Positions 36,587 through 45,342 of a DNA stretch of 64,000 nt are shown here, piece by piece. The stretch is from Streptomyces pactum. GTDB taxonomy: Bacteria > Actinomycetota > Actinomycetes > Streptomycetales > Streptomycetaceae. The position numbers were made by a program, and so were the translations under genes. The stretch is taken from contig NZ_CP019724.1 of NCBI RefSeq assembly GCF_002005225.1, forward strand, positions 2,916,501-2,980,500. The letters are read 5' to 3'. The notes under the pieces are model-generated. The model saw only the letters and a program-made list of their open reading frames with translations. It had not been told where the DNA came from and did no database searches. Within the stretch, counting starts at the first letter, position 1. The number at the start of each line of letters is the position of its first letter.

Positions 36587-39387
36587 CAGGTTTCGCCACG
36601 AAGTTCACGGGCCCGTGCACCCGAGGCGCGTTGCAGCAACTCATCCCGCCCCCGTATTTTCAGCTTTCGATATACGCGAGTAAGGTGCTGTTCAACCGTG
36701 CTCATGGTGATGTAAAGCCGTACCGAGATCTCACGGTTGGTGTATCCGCCGGCGGCCAGGCGCGCGACCTTGCGCTCCGACTCGCTGAGGTGCCCCCAGT
36801 CGTTGCGCTCCTCGGGCGCCGCCACGAGGACGCGCTTGCCCGTCACCGCGCAGTCGGACGGGCCGGGCCGGTCGGCGGGCCGCATCCCGCAGCGCTCGGC
36901 CACCTGTCGCGCCCTGCGCAGCGCCGTCCCCGCCTGCCGCGTCTGGCGGGCCTGCTGGTGGACGTCCGCCAGATCGAACAGGGCGCGGGCCAGCTCCAGC
37001 CGGTCGTCCGCCCGCTCCAGCTCCGTGACGGCCCGGTTCAGCAGATCCGGGCGGGCGTCGGGCTCGGAGGCGAGCCCTTGCAGGCGCAGGGAGATGCCCC
37101 GGATGCGGGGGGCGTCGTCCTCGACCATGGCCAGTTGCTCGACGGCCAGTTCCAGCGCCTGCTTGCGCTCTCCCAGGAGCAGCAGCGCCTGCGCCGCGTC
37201 CGTGCGCCACGGCAGCAGGGCGGGCCGGTCGGCCCCCCATCGTTCGGCGATCCGGCCCGCCTCGTGGAAGTCCCGCAGCGCCGCGTGGTGCTGTTGGGTG
37301 GCGAGGCTGTAGAGGCCCCGGGCGCGCAGGTAGTCGAGCCAGTGGATGGTGCCCGAGAGGGAGTCGGCCAGGGGCCGGCTCAGTTGCCGGGCGGCCTCCT
37401 TGCCCTTGCCCCGCGCCACCAGGACCGTCACGAGGTGCGAGACGGCGCCGGCCTCCAAAGGCGCCGGATACGGCCCCGACAGCAGCGCCAGGCAGCGGCG
37501 CGCGTCCTGCTCCGCCTCGGTGAGGCGGCCACCGTGCAGGGCTCCTTCGGCGCGCACGGCCCGGAAGCCGGCCTCCCACCCGGGTGCGCCGCGCATGGCC
37601 GACTCCCGCACGAAGTGGTCGCACCAGTGCCGGGTCTCCTCGACCGCGCCGAGTGACAGGAGCGTCCGGACGGCGTCGCGGACCAGGTCGAAGGTGTCGT
37701 CGGTCAGCCGGGTGGTCTCCAGCAGGCCGCCGGTGTCCGTGCGGCGCCGGGCGAGCCGGCCGGGGTGCGGTCCGGCGAGCCGGGTCAGGACGGAGGTGCC
37801 TCCCGGGCCCGCCGACGGACCGGCCGCAGGGGCGTCCGCGGTCCCGGCGGGCCCCGCCGGCACGCCGTACGGCCGGCAGCCCGGGGTGCCCTCCCTCGGT
37901 TCGGCGATCCGCCAGCCGGCCACCGCCCGGGCTGCCTCCCCCTCGGGCGGCGGCGAGCCCTGGCCGAGCAGCGCGTGCGCCTGCTCGAGCCGGCCGTGGG
38001 AGAGCAGCGCGGCGCCGACGCCCCGCGCGTCCGCCGGGTCGAGCCGGCCGGTGCGCAGCGCCCGCAGGGCTTCGTCGACATGGCGTTCGGCCTCGCCGAC
38101 GCTGGTCCGGCGGGTGACCATGCCCAGCTTCATCTTGATCTCGGTGCGCGCCAGCAGGTCGGCGGCCGCGCCGTGGGCCAGTTCGAGGTAGGAGACGGCC
38201 CGTGGCACCTCGTCGGCCGACAGTGCCTGGTGGGTCGCCTCCTGAAGCACCCCCAGGCCCCAGGCGCCGTCGGCCCGGCCGGCCTGCCGCAGGTGTTCGG
38301 CGGCCAGGGCGGCCGGCGCACCCGAGGCGTGCAGCAGTTGGGCGGAGCGCCAGTGCAGGTCGAGGCGCGAGGAGGGTTCCAGCGAGTCCAGAACCGCCGC
38401 CTTCACCGCCGGGTGCTGGAAGGAGCTGCCGGTGACGATGCCGGAGCCGCGCAGGGCGCCCAGGTTCTCGGCGAGTTCGACGAGTGAGACGTCCAGGAGC
38501 CGGGACAGCAGTTCCTCGGTGCACGCCTCGCCGAGCACCGCCAGGCCGGCGGCCACCTCGCGGGTGCGCGCGCCGCCTCTGTCCAGGCAGGCGAGGACCG
38601 CCCTGCCGTACGCCTGCCCGGGCCGGGGCAGCGCGCTCGGGGCGTCACCGTCGGCCTCGTCACCCATGTCCTCCAGCAGCGCCCCGAGCAGCAGCGGATT
38701 GCCGCCGCTGACCGCCAGGCAGTGCTGCCCGGCGGCGGCCGGCCGGCCCAGTCGGCCCAGGATGTCGGTGACGTCCTCGAGGCGGAGCCTGGGCAACTGG
38801 AGGCGTTGGAGGTTGGGCTGCCTGAGCAGTTCGGCGCCGGCGGCCCGGTCGGCCGGGCCGCCGGCGGGCGAGCAAGTGAGTAACAGCAGCAGGGGGATGC
38901 TGCGGCAGTGCCGGGTCAGATGGACCAGTTGCCGCAGCGAGTCGGGGTCCGCGTGGTGGAGGTCGTCGACGGTCACCACGACGGGCGCGCGCCGGGCCAG
39001 GGCCCGCACGCCGCCGCAGAAGGTCCGTGTCAGGTCGTACCAGGCCGCGTCCCGGCGCGCCCGTTCCCTGCCTTTGGCCGAGATCTTCCGGATCGCGGCG
39101 TCGCTCATGGCCTGGAACCGGCGCACCACGGCATCCGGAAAGGGCGCCCCATTGACGAGGCCCCGCAGGACGCTCAGCGGCGTACCGCGCTCCTCGTTGA
39201 TCGCGGTGGCCTGAAGCAGACTCGGCCCGAGGGGCTCCACACCGCGTACGAACTCCTCCAGCAGTTCGCTCTTGCCGCACCCCGCGGCCGCCTCGACGAC
39301 CACGACCTGGGATCTACCGGTGGCCTGAACCGAACAATAGGTTTCGTGAAGTCGAGCTATTTCCAGACGTCGCCCAGTCAGCACCAT
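36583..39387 (-). CDS. LAL-family LuxR transcriptional regulator (934 aa) with a TTA codon
   Basis: Second large ATP-binding LuxR regulator, with an intact P-loop (AAAGCGKS, Lys39) and Walker B (VVVTVDD, 136-142). The middle is helical and the C-terminal LuxR DNA-binding domain contains REISVRLYITMSTVEQHLTR. The start is the ATG at 39387; no strong ribosome-binding site is visible. Leucine 169 is encoded by TTA (plus-strand TAA at 38881-38883). TTA is rare in Streptomyces and is read only by the bldA tRNA, so translation may depend on developmental stage. It is separated by 108 bp from the following LAL gene, and both probably control the polyketide operon. The two proteins resemble each other mostly at the ATPase and HTH ends. 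Confidence 0.93.
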   Translation of the reverse strand: MVLTGRRLEIARLHETYCSVQATGRSQVVVVEAAAGCGKSELLEEFVRGVEPLGPSLLQATAINEERGTPLSVLRGLVNGAPFPDAVVRRFQAMSDAAIRKISAKGRERARRDAAWYDLTRTFCGGVRALARRAPVVVTVDDLHHADPDSLRQLVHLTRHCRSIPLLLLLTCSPAGGPADRAAGAELLRQPNLQRLQLPRLRLEDVTDILGRLGRPAAAGQHCLAVSGGNPLLLGALLEDMGDEADGDAPSALPRPGQAYGRAVLACLDRGGARTREVAAGLAVLGEACTEELLSRLLDVSLVELAENLGALRGSGIVTGSSFQHPAVKAAVLDSLEPSSRLDLHWRSAQLLHASGAPAALAAEHLRQAGRADGAWGLGVLQEATHQALSADEVPRAVSYLELAHGAAADLLARTEIKMKLGMVTRRTSVGEAERHVDEALRALRTGRLDPADARGVGAALLSHGRLEQAHALLGQGSPPPEGEAARAVAGWRIAEPREGTPGCRPYGVPAGPAGTADAPAAGPSAGPGGTSVLTRLAGPHPGRLARRRTDTGGLLETTRLTDDTFDLVRDAVRTLLSLGAVEETRHWCDHFVRESAMRGAPGWEAGFRAVRAEGALHGGRLTEAEQDARRCLALLSGPYPAPLEAGAVSHLVTVLVARGKGKEAARQLSRPLADSLSGTIHWLDYLRARGLYSLATQQHHAALRDFHEAGRIAERWGADRPALLPWRTDAAQALLLLGERKQALELAVEQLAMVEDDAPRIRGISLRLQGLASEPDARPDLLNRAVTELERADDRLELARALFDLADVHQQARQTRQAGTALRRARQVAERCGMRPADRPGPSDCAVTGKRVLVAAPEERNDWGHLSESERKVARLAAGGYTNREISVRLYITMSTVEQHLTRVYRKLKIRGRDELLQRASGARARELRGETC

Positions 39388-39703
39388 GAATCGCTAAACA
39401 CCCCGTATCGACCAAGTCAAACCGGGGTCGCAGGCGCACGGTGGACCAGTGAACGGGGTCAGAAAGCCCTCCCCCAACCACTCGCCGCCCCGCCAGTCAA
39501 TCCGTCCGGACCCCGCATCCCGTACGATTAGAACACTTACGCGCAGTGAACGTCAAGAGTGAAAGATCTTGCCGGACAATGGCAGGAAAAGCCTTTGCAC
39601 GGCTCGGGAATTGGGCATGGAATGATGTGGGGGAAAAGAGAAGTCCCGCACGCATTTCTCAATGCACCACCGGGTCACCCGTTCTCATTCACGCCGCTGC
39701 GCC
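39388..39703. other. Intergenic region, LAL regulator upstream / thioesterase downstream
   Basis: 316 bp without a convincing gene. It is less GC-rich than the flanks, which fits a promoter for the 36583-39387 regulator. I saw no clear terminator hairpin for the thioesterase and no CCCCTA pair here. Confidence 0.5.
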
Positions 39704-40462
39704 TCAGCCCTTGACGGACGAGCAGACGCGGGCGATCGCCTCGATCAGTCTCGGAGCCTCGTCGTTGAGGTAGAAGTGCCCGCCCGGATGACGCTGGATC
39801 TCGAAACGGTCGCTGGTGTGCTCCGCCCAGGCCTCCGCCTCCTCGCGGTCGACCCTCGGGTCCTCCGTGCCGTAGTGCACGTGGATCGGCGCGGCGAGCC
39901 GGGCTCCGCCGGTGTGCCGGTAGGTCTCGGCCGCCGTGTAGTCGCCGCGGATGGCCGGCAGCGCCATGCGAAGGATCTCCTCGTCGCCGAGCACCTGGGA
40001 GCTGGTCCCGCTCAGAAGCCTCAGCTCCTGGATGATCTCGTCGTCGCTGCGGGTGTGGACCTGCTCGTCGCGGTACCGCGACGGCGCCCGCCGCCCGGAG
40101 GCGAACAGGGCGAGGGGGACGACGTCCTTGCGCTCCAGCCGCAGGGCCACTTCGAAGGCGAGGGTGGCTCCCATGCTGTGCCCGAACAGCACCAGCGGCC
40201 GGTCGGCCCACGGCAGCAGCTCGGCCGTCACGGCGTCGGCCAGGTCCGCGATGTTGTCGAGGCACTTCTCGTGCCGGCGGTCCTGTCGCCCCGGATACTG
40301 GATGGCCACCACGTCGACACCGGGGCTCAGCGCCTTCGACACCGGAAGGAAGTAGGGGGCGGATCCGCCCGCGTGGGGAAAGCAGACGAGACGGGTCACC
40401 GCCGCGGGAGCCGGGTGGAACTGACGCACCCACAGACCTTCGCCAACGTGGGGGGCACTCAC
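39704..40462 (-). CDS. Type II (editing) thioesterase
   Basis: A free-standing alpha/beta-hydrolase of 252 residues. Proteins of this family remove wrongly loaded or stalled acyl groups from PKS carrier proteins. The start is the GTG at 40462, preceded by GGAAGG at 8 nt. A longer frame opens at 40525 but lacks such a site, and the conserved N-terminus (WVRQFHPAP) follows the chosen start. The catalytic triad is readable: Ser96 in GHSMG, Asp201 in GTEDPRVD and His229 in GGHFYLND. LVCFPHAGGSAPYF (residues 25-38) is the usual oxyanion-side motif. It is the first minus-strand gene of the cluster and is divergent from the mutase-like gene. Oligomycin clusters contain a comparable thioesterase. Confidence 0.93.
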   Translation of the reverse strand: MSAPHVGEGLWVRQFHPAPAAVTRLVCFPHAGGSAPYFLPVSKALSPGVDVVAIQYPGRQDRRHEKCLDNIADLADAVTAELLPWADRPLVLFGHSMGATLAFEVALRLERKDVVPLALFASGRRAPSRYRDEQVHTRSDDEIIQELRLLSGTSSQVLGDEEILRMALPAIRGDYTAAETYRHTGGARLAAPIHVHYGTEDPRVDREEAEAWAEHTSDRFEIQRHPGGHFYLNDEAPRLIEAIARVCSSVKG

Positions 40463-40553
40463 GATAAGAACCTTCCATTTGCGGCTGGCGGACTTGTACA
40501 CACGGCCGTTGACCGGCACAACCATGCTTCGTCGCCCGTAAGGGACCCCACAA

Positions 40554-40582
40554 CCCCTAACCGGAATCGCACCCCCCTACCC
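40554..40582. promoter_or_regulatory. Paired CCCCTA boxes in the divergent region before the thioesterase
   Basis: CCCCTAACC at 40554-40562 and CCCCTACCC at 40574-40582 are direct repeats with a 20-bp period, 90-120 bp upstream of the thioesterase start. An inverted copy (TAGGGG, 40832-40837) lies nearer the divergent mutase-like gene. The rest of the 459-bp region (40463-40921) shows no gene. Operator function is inferred from recurrence of the motif in the cluster. Confidence 0.38.
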
Positions 40583-40921
40583 CCCTTCGGCCCGGGGCGA
40601 CCGGACGGGGAGAGCCCTGCCCGCTCGGGCAGACCTGGTACGGCCGACCGGACGCCGGGCCGGGCGGACACCGCGAAAGCGCCCGTCGGCAGAGGTGACG
40701 GATGTCTCACCCGCACATGTGGTCCACGCCACGAGCCGGCCGGCTCCCGGCACGCCCCGTCCGCACCGGCACCCGTACCGGCCACCCCGATGCGCGGGGA
40801 GGCGCCCGGCCCCCGCACCGGCCCGCGGGATTAGGGGTTCCGCCGGCCGGACGGGTGGCCCAGGCTGCGAGCCGTGTGGCCGCCATGAGCGGCGGCCCGG
40901 GGTTCCCGGAGAGGTGGAGCT

Positions 40922-41047
40922 GTGAGCCGAGTCCACGGCGTCGGTGCGGTCGGCGCACCCGTGGCGGCTGTCCGGGGCGGAGCGGGCGACGGGAGCGGCT
41001 TCCCGCCCCGCGCGGTGGCCGGGTCCGGCGAGCCCGGCGGGTCGTGA
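40922..41047 (+). CDS. Possible small leader ORF overlapping the mutase-like gene
   Basis: GTG at 40922 follows a good purine-rich site (GGAGAGGTGGAG) and opens a 41-codon frame. Its TGA stop overlaps the GTG of the next gene (GTGA), an arrangement typical of translational coupling. The peptide (MSRVHGVGAVGAPVAA...) has no family I recognise. It may be a real small protein, a leader that lets ribosomes reach the poorly initiated mutase-like gene, or the frameshifted remnant of that gene's N-terminus. Confidence 0.3.
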   Translation: MSRVHGVGAVGAPVAAVRGGAGDGSGFPPRAVAGSGEPGGS

Positions 41048-42213
41048 CGGGCTGCGTGGGTGCCGCCCAGGCCAACGCCCGGATGCGGCGGATGGTCGGC
41101 GCGGGCGCCCGTGAGCTGACGGTCTCCTTCGACGCGCCCACGCGCACCGGCCTGGACTCGTCCTCGCCGGGTGCCTGGGGCCTGGTCGGTCACCGGGGCG
41201 TCCCCATCGACTCGATCGACGACATGCGGGTGCTGCTCGGCGGCCTGCCGCTGGATCGGGTCGCGGTGTCCCTGGCGACCGACGGCTGCGCCGCGCCGCT
41301 CCTCGCCCTGTACGGGCTCGTCGCCGAGGAGCACGGGACGCCGGCCGGCCGGCTGACCGGCGGGGTGGGCAACGACGTCCTGACCGACCTCCTGCTGTCC
41401 GGCTCCGCTCCGTTCCCGCCCCGCGCGGCCCTGCGGCTCACTCGGGACGTGCTCGCCCACGCCCTGGCCGAGCTGCCGCGCTGGCGCTGCGTGACCGTCC
41501 GCGGCGACCGGCTCGCGGAGGCCGGCGCGGGCCCCGCCCAGGAGATCGCCTTCACCGTCGCCGCCGGTAGCGAGTACCTGCTGACGGCGGCCGCCATCGG
41601 CCTCGACCCCGCCGCCGTCGCCGCCCGTACGACCCTGTGCGTCTCCGCAGCCCGCGCCGAGCGGGACAGCCGGGCCAAGGTGCGCGCCGTACGCCGGCTG
41701 TGGGTCCGGACGGTGCGCGCTCACCTCAGAACGGCCCCCGTCCCGCGCCTGTGCGTGAGCGCCGCGGACCACCGCCTGTCCGCGACCGCGGCGGGGACCG
41801 GAACGGCACCCGAGCCCACCGGTCCCGTCGGTCTCGAAGCGACGGCGGCCGACCTGCTGTACCGCGTCGCACGGCAAGGCGGGCTGTACGCGGTCCTGGA
41901 ACGGCGCCGGGGCCCCGAGCTGTTCGGTGTCCACGGACCCGGCCTGCCCGCGCCGCTCCCCCGCCTCGCCCGGCCCTGGACGTCGTCGGACACCGTGCGG
42001 GCCCGGCAGAGCGAGCGGCTGGCCAAACTCCGCGCCTGGCGCGTACAGCCGGCCGTGGACGACGCGCTCCTGCGTCTGTGCGAGGCCGCGCGGGGCGACG
42101 ACAACCTCCTCGGCCCGCTGCGCGAGGCGCTGGCGTACCGAGCGACCCTCGGCGAGGTCTGCGCCGCGTTGCGCGAGACATGGGCGCCGGACCCCCCGGT
42201 CACCCGCCGCTGA
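41044..42213 (+). CDS. Shortened methylmalonyl-CoA-mutase-like protein, probably non-catalytic
   Basis: About 389 residues that align with the substrate-binding barrel of B12-dependent acyl-CoA mutases: ELTVSFDAPTRTGLDS, VPIDSIDDMRVLLGGLPLD, GNDVLTD and the C-terminal GDDNLLGPLREAL with TLGEVCAALRETW. The family normally has about 530-560 residues here. This protein starts at or after the usual YAGF segment, so catalytic Tyr89 (P. shermanii numbering) is missing. The SGYH motif reads RGDR, so His244 is lost. About 130 residues around the QSLHTNSFDEA segment are deleted, and no B12 domain is present. Base composition looks like a maintained coding sequence. It is divergent from the thioesterase and convergent with the transferase at 42250. 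Activity as a mutase looks unlikely; a scaffold role or decay are alternatives. The start is uncertain. Confidence 0.7.
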   Translation: MTGCVGAAQANARMRRMVGAGARELTVSFDAPTRTGLDSSSPGAWGLVGHRGVPIDSIDDMRVLLGGLPLDRVAVSLATDGCAAPLLALYGLVAEEHGTPAGRLTGGVGNDVLTDLLLSGSAPFPPRAALRLTRDVLAHALAELPRWRCVTVRGDRLAEAGAGPAQEIAFTVAAGSEYLLTAAAIGLDPAAVAARTTLCVSAARAERDSRAKVRAVRRLWVRTVRAHLRTAPVPRLCVSAADHRLSATAAGTGTAPEPTGPVGLEATAADLLYRVARQGGLYAVLERRRGPELFGVHGPGLPAPLPRLARPWTSSDTVRARQSERLAKLRAWRVQPAVDDALLRLCEAARGDDNLLGPLREALAYRATLGEVCAALRETWAPDPPVTRR

Positions 42214-42230
42214 ACCGCGCACCGCGCCGT

Positions 42231-42250
42231 GGGGCCCGGGGCGCGGCCCC
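42231..42250. terminator. Possible bidirectional terminator between convergent genes
   Basis: GGGGCC (42231-42236) and GGCCCC (42245-42250) can pair around an 8-nt loop in the short gap between the convergent mutase-like gene and the transferase gene. There is no T-run, so the call is weak. Confidence 0.35.
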
Positions 42251-43578
42251 TACGCCCGTTCCTTCTCGTACTCCCGGAAGCGATCGCCGGAGGCAGCGCT
42301 CTTCGCCCGCTCCGACAGGGCGGTGCTGCCGTGGGCCGTCCGGCCGGCCGCGCCGGAGGCCTGGGCGGGGGCGGCCTGCTGCACGGCGGCGGGGGCGCCC
42401 CGACGCCGGTAGCGGGGCGGCACGAAGCGCTCGGCCCAGCGCGGCGCGCGCGGCGTGAACCGCGGCAGCAGGAGCAGCACCAGGCCGATCGTGCTGAGGA
42501 AGACGACGCTCAGCACGATCCACATGGAAGCGGCGTTCACGGAGTAGGCGAGTGCGCCGAAGGCGATCAGCGCCGAGAAGAAGTACATGATCAGCACCGC
42601 GCGGCTGTGCGAGTGACCGACCTCCAGCAGCCGGTGGTGCAGGTGCCCCCGGTCGGCGGCGAACGGCGACTGGCCGCGCCAGGTGCGCCGGACGATCGCC
42701 AGGATCAGGTCGGCGGCCGGGATGGCGATGATGGTCAGCGGCATCAGCAGCGGGATGTAGACGGGCACCATCTGGTGCACCGTGTTGCGCTCGGAGCCGG
42801 AGAACAGCCGCATCGCGTCCGGGTCCACCTGCCCCGTCACCGAGATCGCGCCCGCCGCCAGCACCAGGCCGATCAGCATCGACCCCGAGTCGCCCATGAA
42901 GATCCGGGCCGGGTGCATGTTGTGCGGCAGGAAGCCCAGGCACATGCCCATGAGGATCGCCGCGAACAGCGAGGCCGGGGCCGCGGCCTCGATGCCGTAC
43001 GAGTACCAGATCCGGTAGGCGTACATGAAGAACGCCGCCGCCGCGATGCACACCATGCCGGCCGCGAGGCCGTCGAGGCCGTCCACGAAGTTGACCGCGT
43101 TGATGGTGATCACGACCAGCGCCACCGTCAGCAGGGTGCCCTGCCACTGGGTGAGCGCCACGTTGCCGACGCCCGGGACGGGAATCCACAGGATCGTCAG
43201 ACCCTGCACCACCATCACGCCGGCGGCGATCATCTGGCCGCCCAGCTTGATCAGGGCGTCGATCTCGAACTTGTCGTCCAGGACGCCGATCAGCCAGATC
43301 AGGGCGGCCCCGGAGAGCAGGGCCCGCGGCTCGTTGGACTTCTCGAAGACCTCACTGAGGTTGGTGAGGTGGTCGGCCACCAGCAGGCCCGCGCACAGTC
43401 CGAAGAACATCGCGATCCCGCCGAGGCGCGGAGTGGGCTCCCGGTGCACGTCACGTGCCCGGATCTCCGGCATCGCCCCCGCCACGATCGCGAATTTCCG
43501 TACCGGCCCTGTCAGCAGATACGTCACCGCGGCCGTGATGCAGAGCGTCAGCAGGTATTCACGCACAGGCTTCCCCAC
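42250..43578 (-). CDS. Polyprenyl-phosphate GlcNAc-1-phosphate transferase (WecA/TagO/MraY family)
   Basis: An integral membrane enzyme of 442 residues that moves GlcNAc-1-phosphate from UDP-GlcNAc to a polyprenyl phosphate, the first step of a cell-wall glycopolymer. Visible signatures are LIGVLDDKFEID (metal-binding aspartates), NFVDGLDGLAAG, FMGDSGSM and RGHLHHRLL. About ten hydrophobic segments are followed by a basic, alanine-rich cytoplasmic tail. The start GTG at 43578 is used here; a GTG four codons later (43566) with GGGGAAG before it is also possible and gives MREYLLTLC. It follows glyA by 117 bp. In other Streptomyces the ATP synthase operon follows this gene, whereas here the polyketide cluster does. 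Confidence 0.93.
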   Translation of the reverse strand: MGKPVREYLLTLCITAAVTYLLTGPVRKFAIVAGAMPEIRARDVHREPTPRLGGIAMFFGLCAGLLVADHLTNLSEVFEKSNEPRALLSGAALIWLIGVLDDKFEIDALIKLGGQMIAAGVMVVQGLTILWIPVPGVGNVALTQWQGTLLTVALVVITINAVNFVDGLDGLAAGMVCIAAAAFFMYAYRIWYSYGIEAAAPASLFAAILMGMCLGFLPHNMHPARIFMGDSGSMLIGLVLAAGAISVTGQVDPDAMRLFSGSERNTVHQMVPVYIPLLMPLTIIAIPAADLILAIVRRTWRGQSPFAADRGHLHHRLLEVGHSHSRAVLIMYFFSALIAFGALAYSVNAASMWIVLSVVFLSTIGLVLLLLPRFTPRAPRWAERFVPPRYRRRGAPAAVQQAAPAQASGAAGRTAHGSTALSERAKSAASGDRFREYEKERA

Positions 43579-43695
43579 AGATCTCGCTGGCCATCCTCAG
43601 CCCCACACCCTAGCGATGCGCGCATATGGTTGGGGACTTCCGGGTAGCGACGATAGTTGCACGCGTGGCTGTGCACGTGCGTGCGCCCACCCGGC

Positions 43696-44952
<1,257 letters not shown>

Positions 44953-45121
44953 GGTGCGCTCCGGGCGTGCGTCGACGGTGACGTACGACCAATGTAGGCC
45001 CGGGGGGCGAAGCGCGCCCGCGTTGCCGCGACTGCCGTGGGCCGTCGTGTCGCGGGACGACGGGGGCGCCCCCGTACTCCCCGTGCCCCGGGCCGGCGGG
45101 GAGGGTGGGCAGGGCCACAGC

Positions 45122-45323
45122 GCCGGGCACCGTCCCGGCAGGCCGCACCGCCCACAACGCCGGGCACCGTCCCGGCAGGCCGCACCGCCCACAACGCCGG
45201 GCACCATCCCGGCAGGCCGCACCGCCCACAACGCCGGGCACCATCCCGGCAGGCCGCACCGCCCACAACGCCGGGCACCATCCCGGCAGGCCGCACCGCC
45301 CACAACACCGAACACCGTCCCGG
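45122..45323. repeat. Tandem array of five 37-bp units plus a partial sixth
   Basis: Units start at 45122, 45159, 45196, 45233 and 45270; a degenerate partial copy ends at about 45323, followed by a G homopolymer. Each unit opens with GCCGGGCACCRTCCCGGC, a 6-bp inverted repeat around a 6-nt loop, and continues AGGCCGCACCGCCCACAAC. The variable base is G in units 1-2 and A in units 3-5. It fills the 390-bp gap between glyA and the phosphatase-like gene. The units abut without spacers. Confidence 0.93.
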
Positions 45324-45342
45324 GGGGGGGCGGCGGCCCCGC

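Noticed and set aside
40702..41043. Longer N-terminus for the mutase-like gene in the same frame
   Set aside because: The translation is Arg/Pro/Gly-rich without mutase similarity and crosses the divergent promoter region and an inverted CCCCTA box.
44953..45315. N-terminal extension of glyA through the repeat array
   Set aside because: The extension is translation of the 37-bp repeats; the internal ATG at 44952 has GGAG 6 nt upstream and starts the conserved protein.
45122..45323. Repeat array considered as CRISPR
   Set aside because: The 37-bp units abut directly with no unique spacers, and no cas genes are present.
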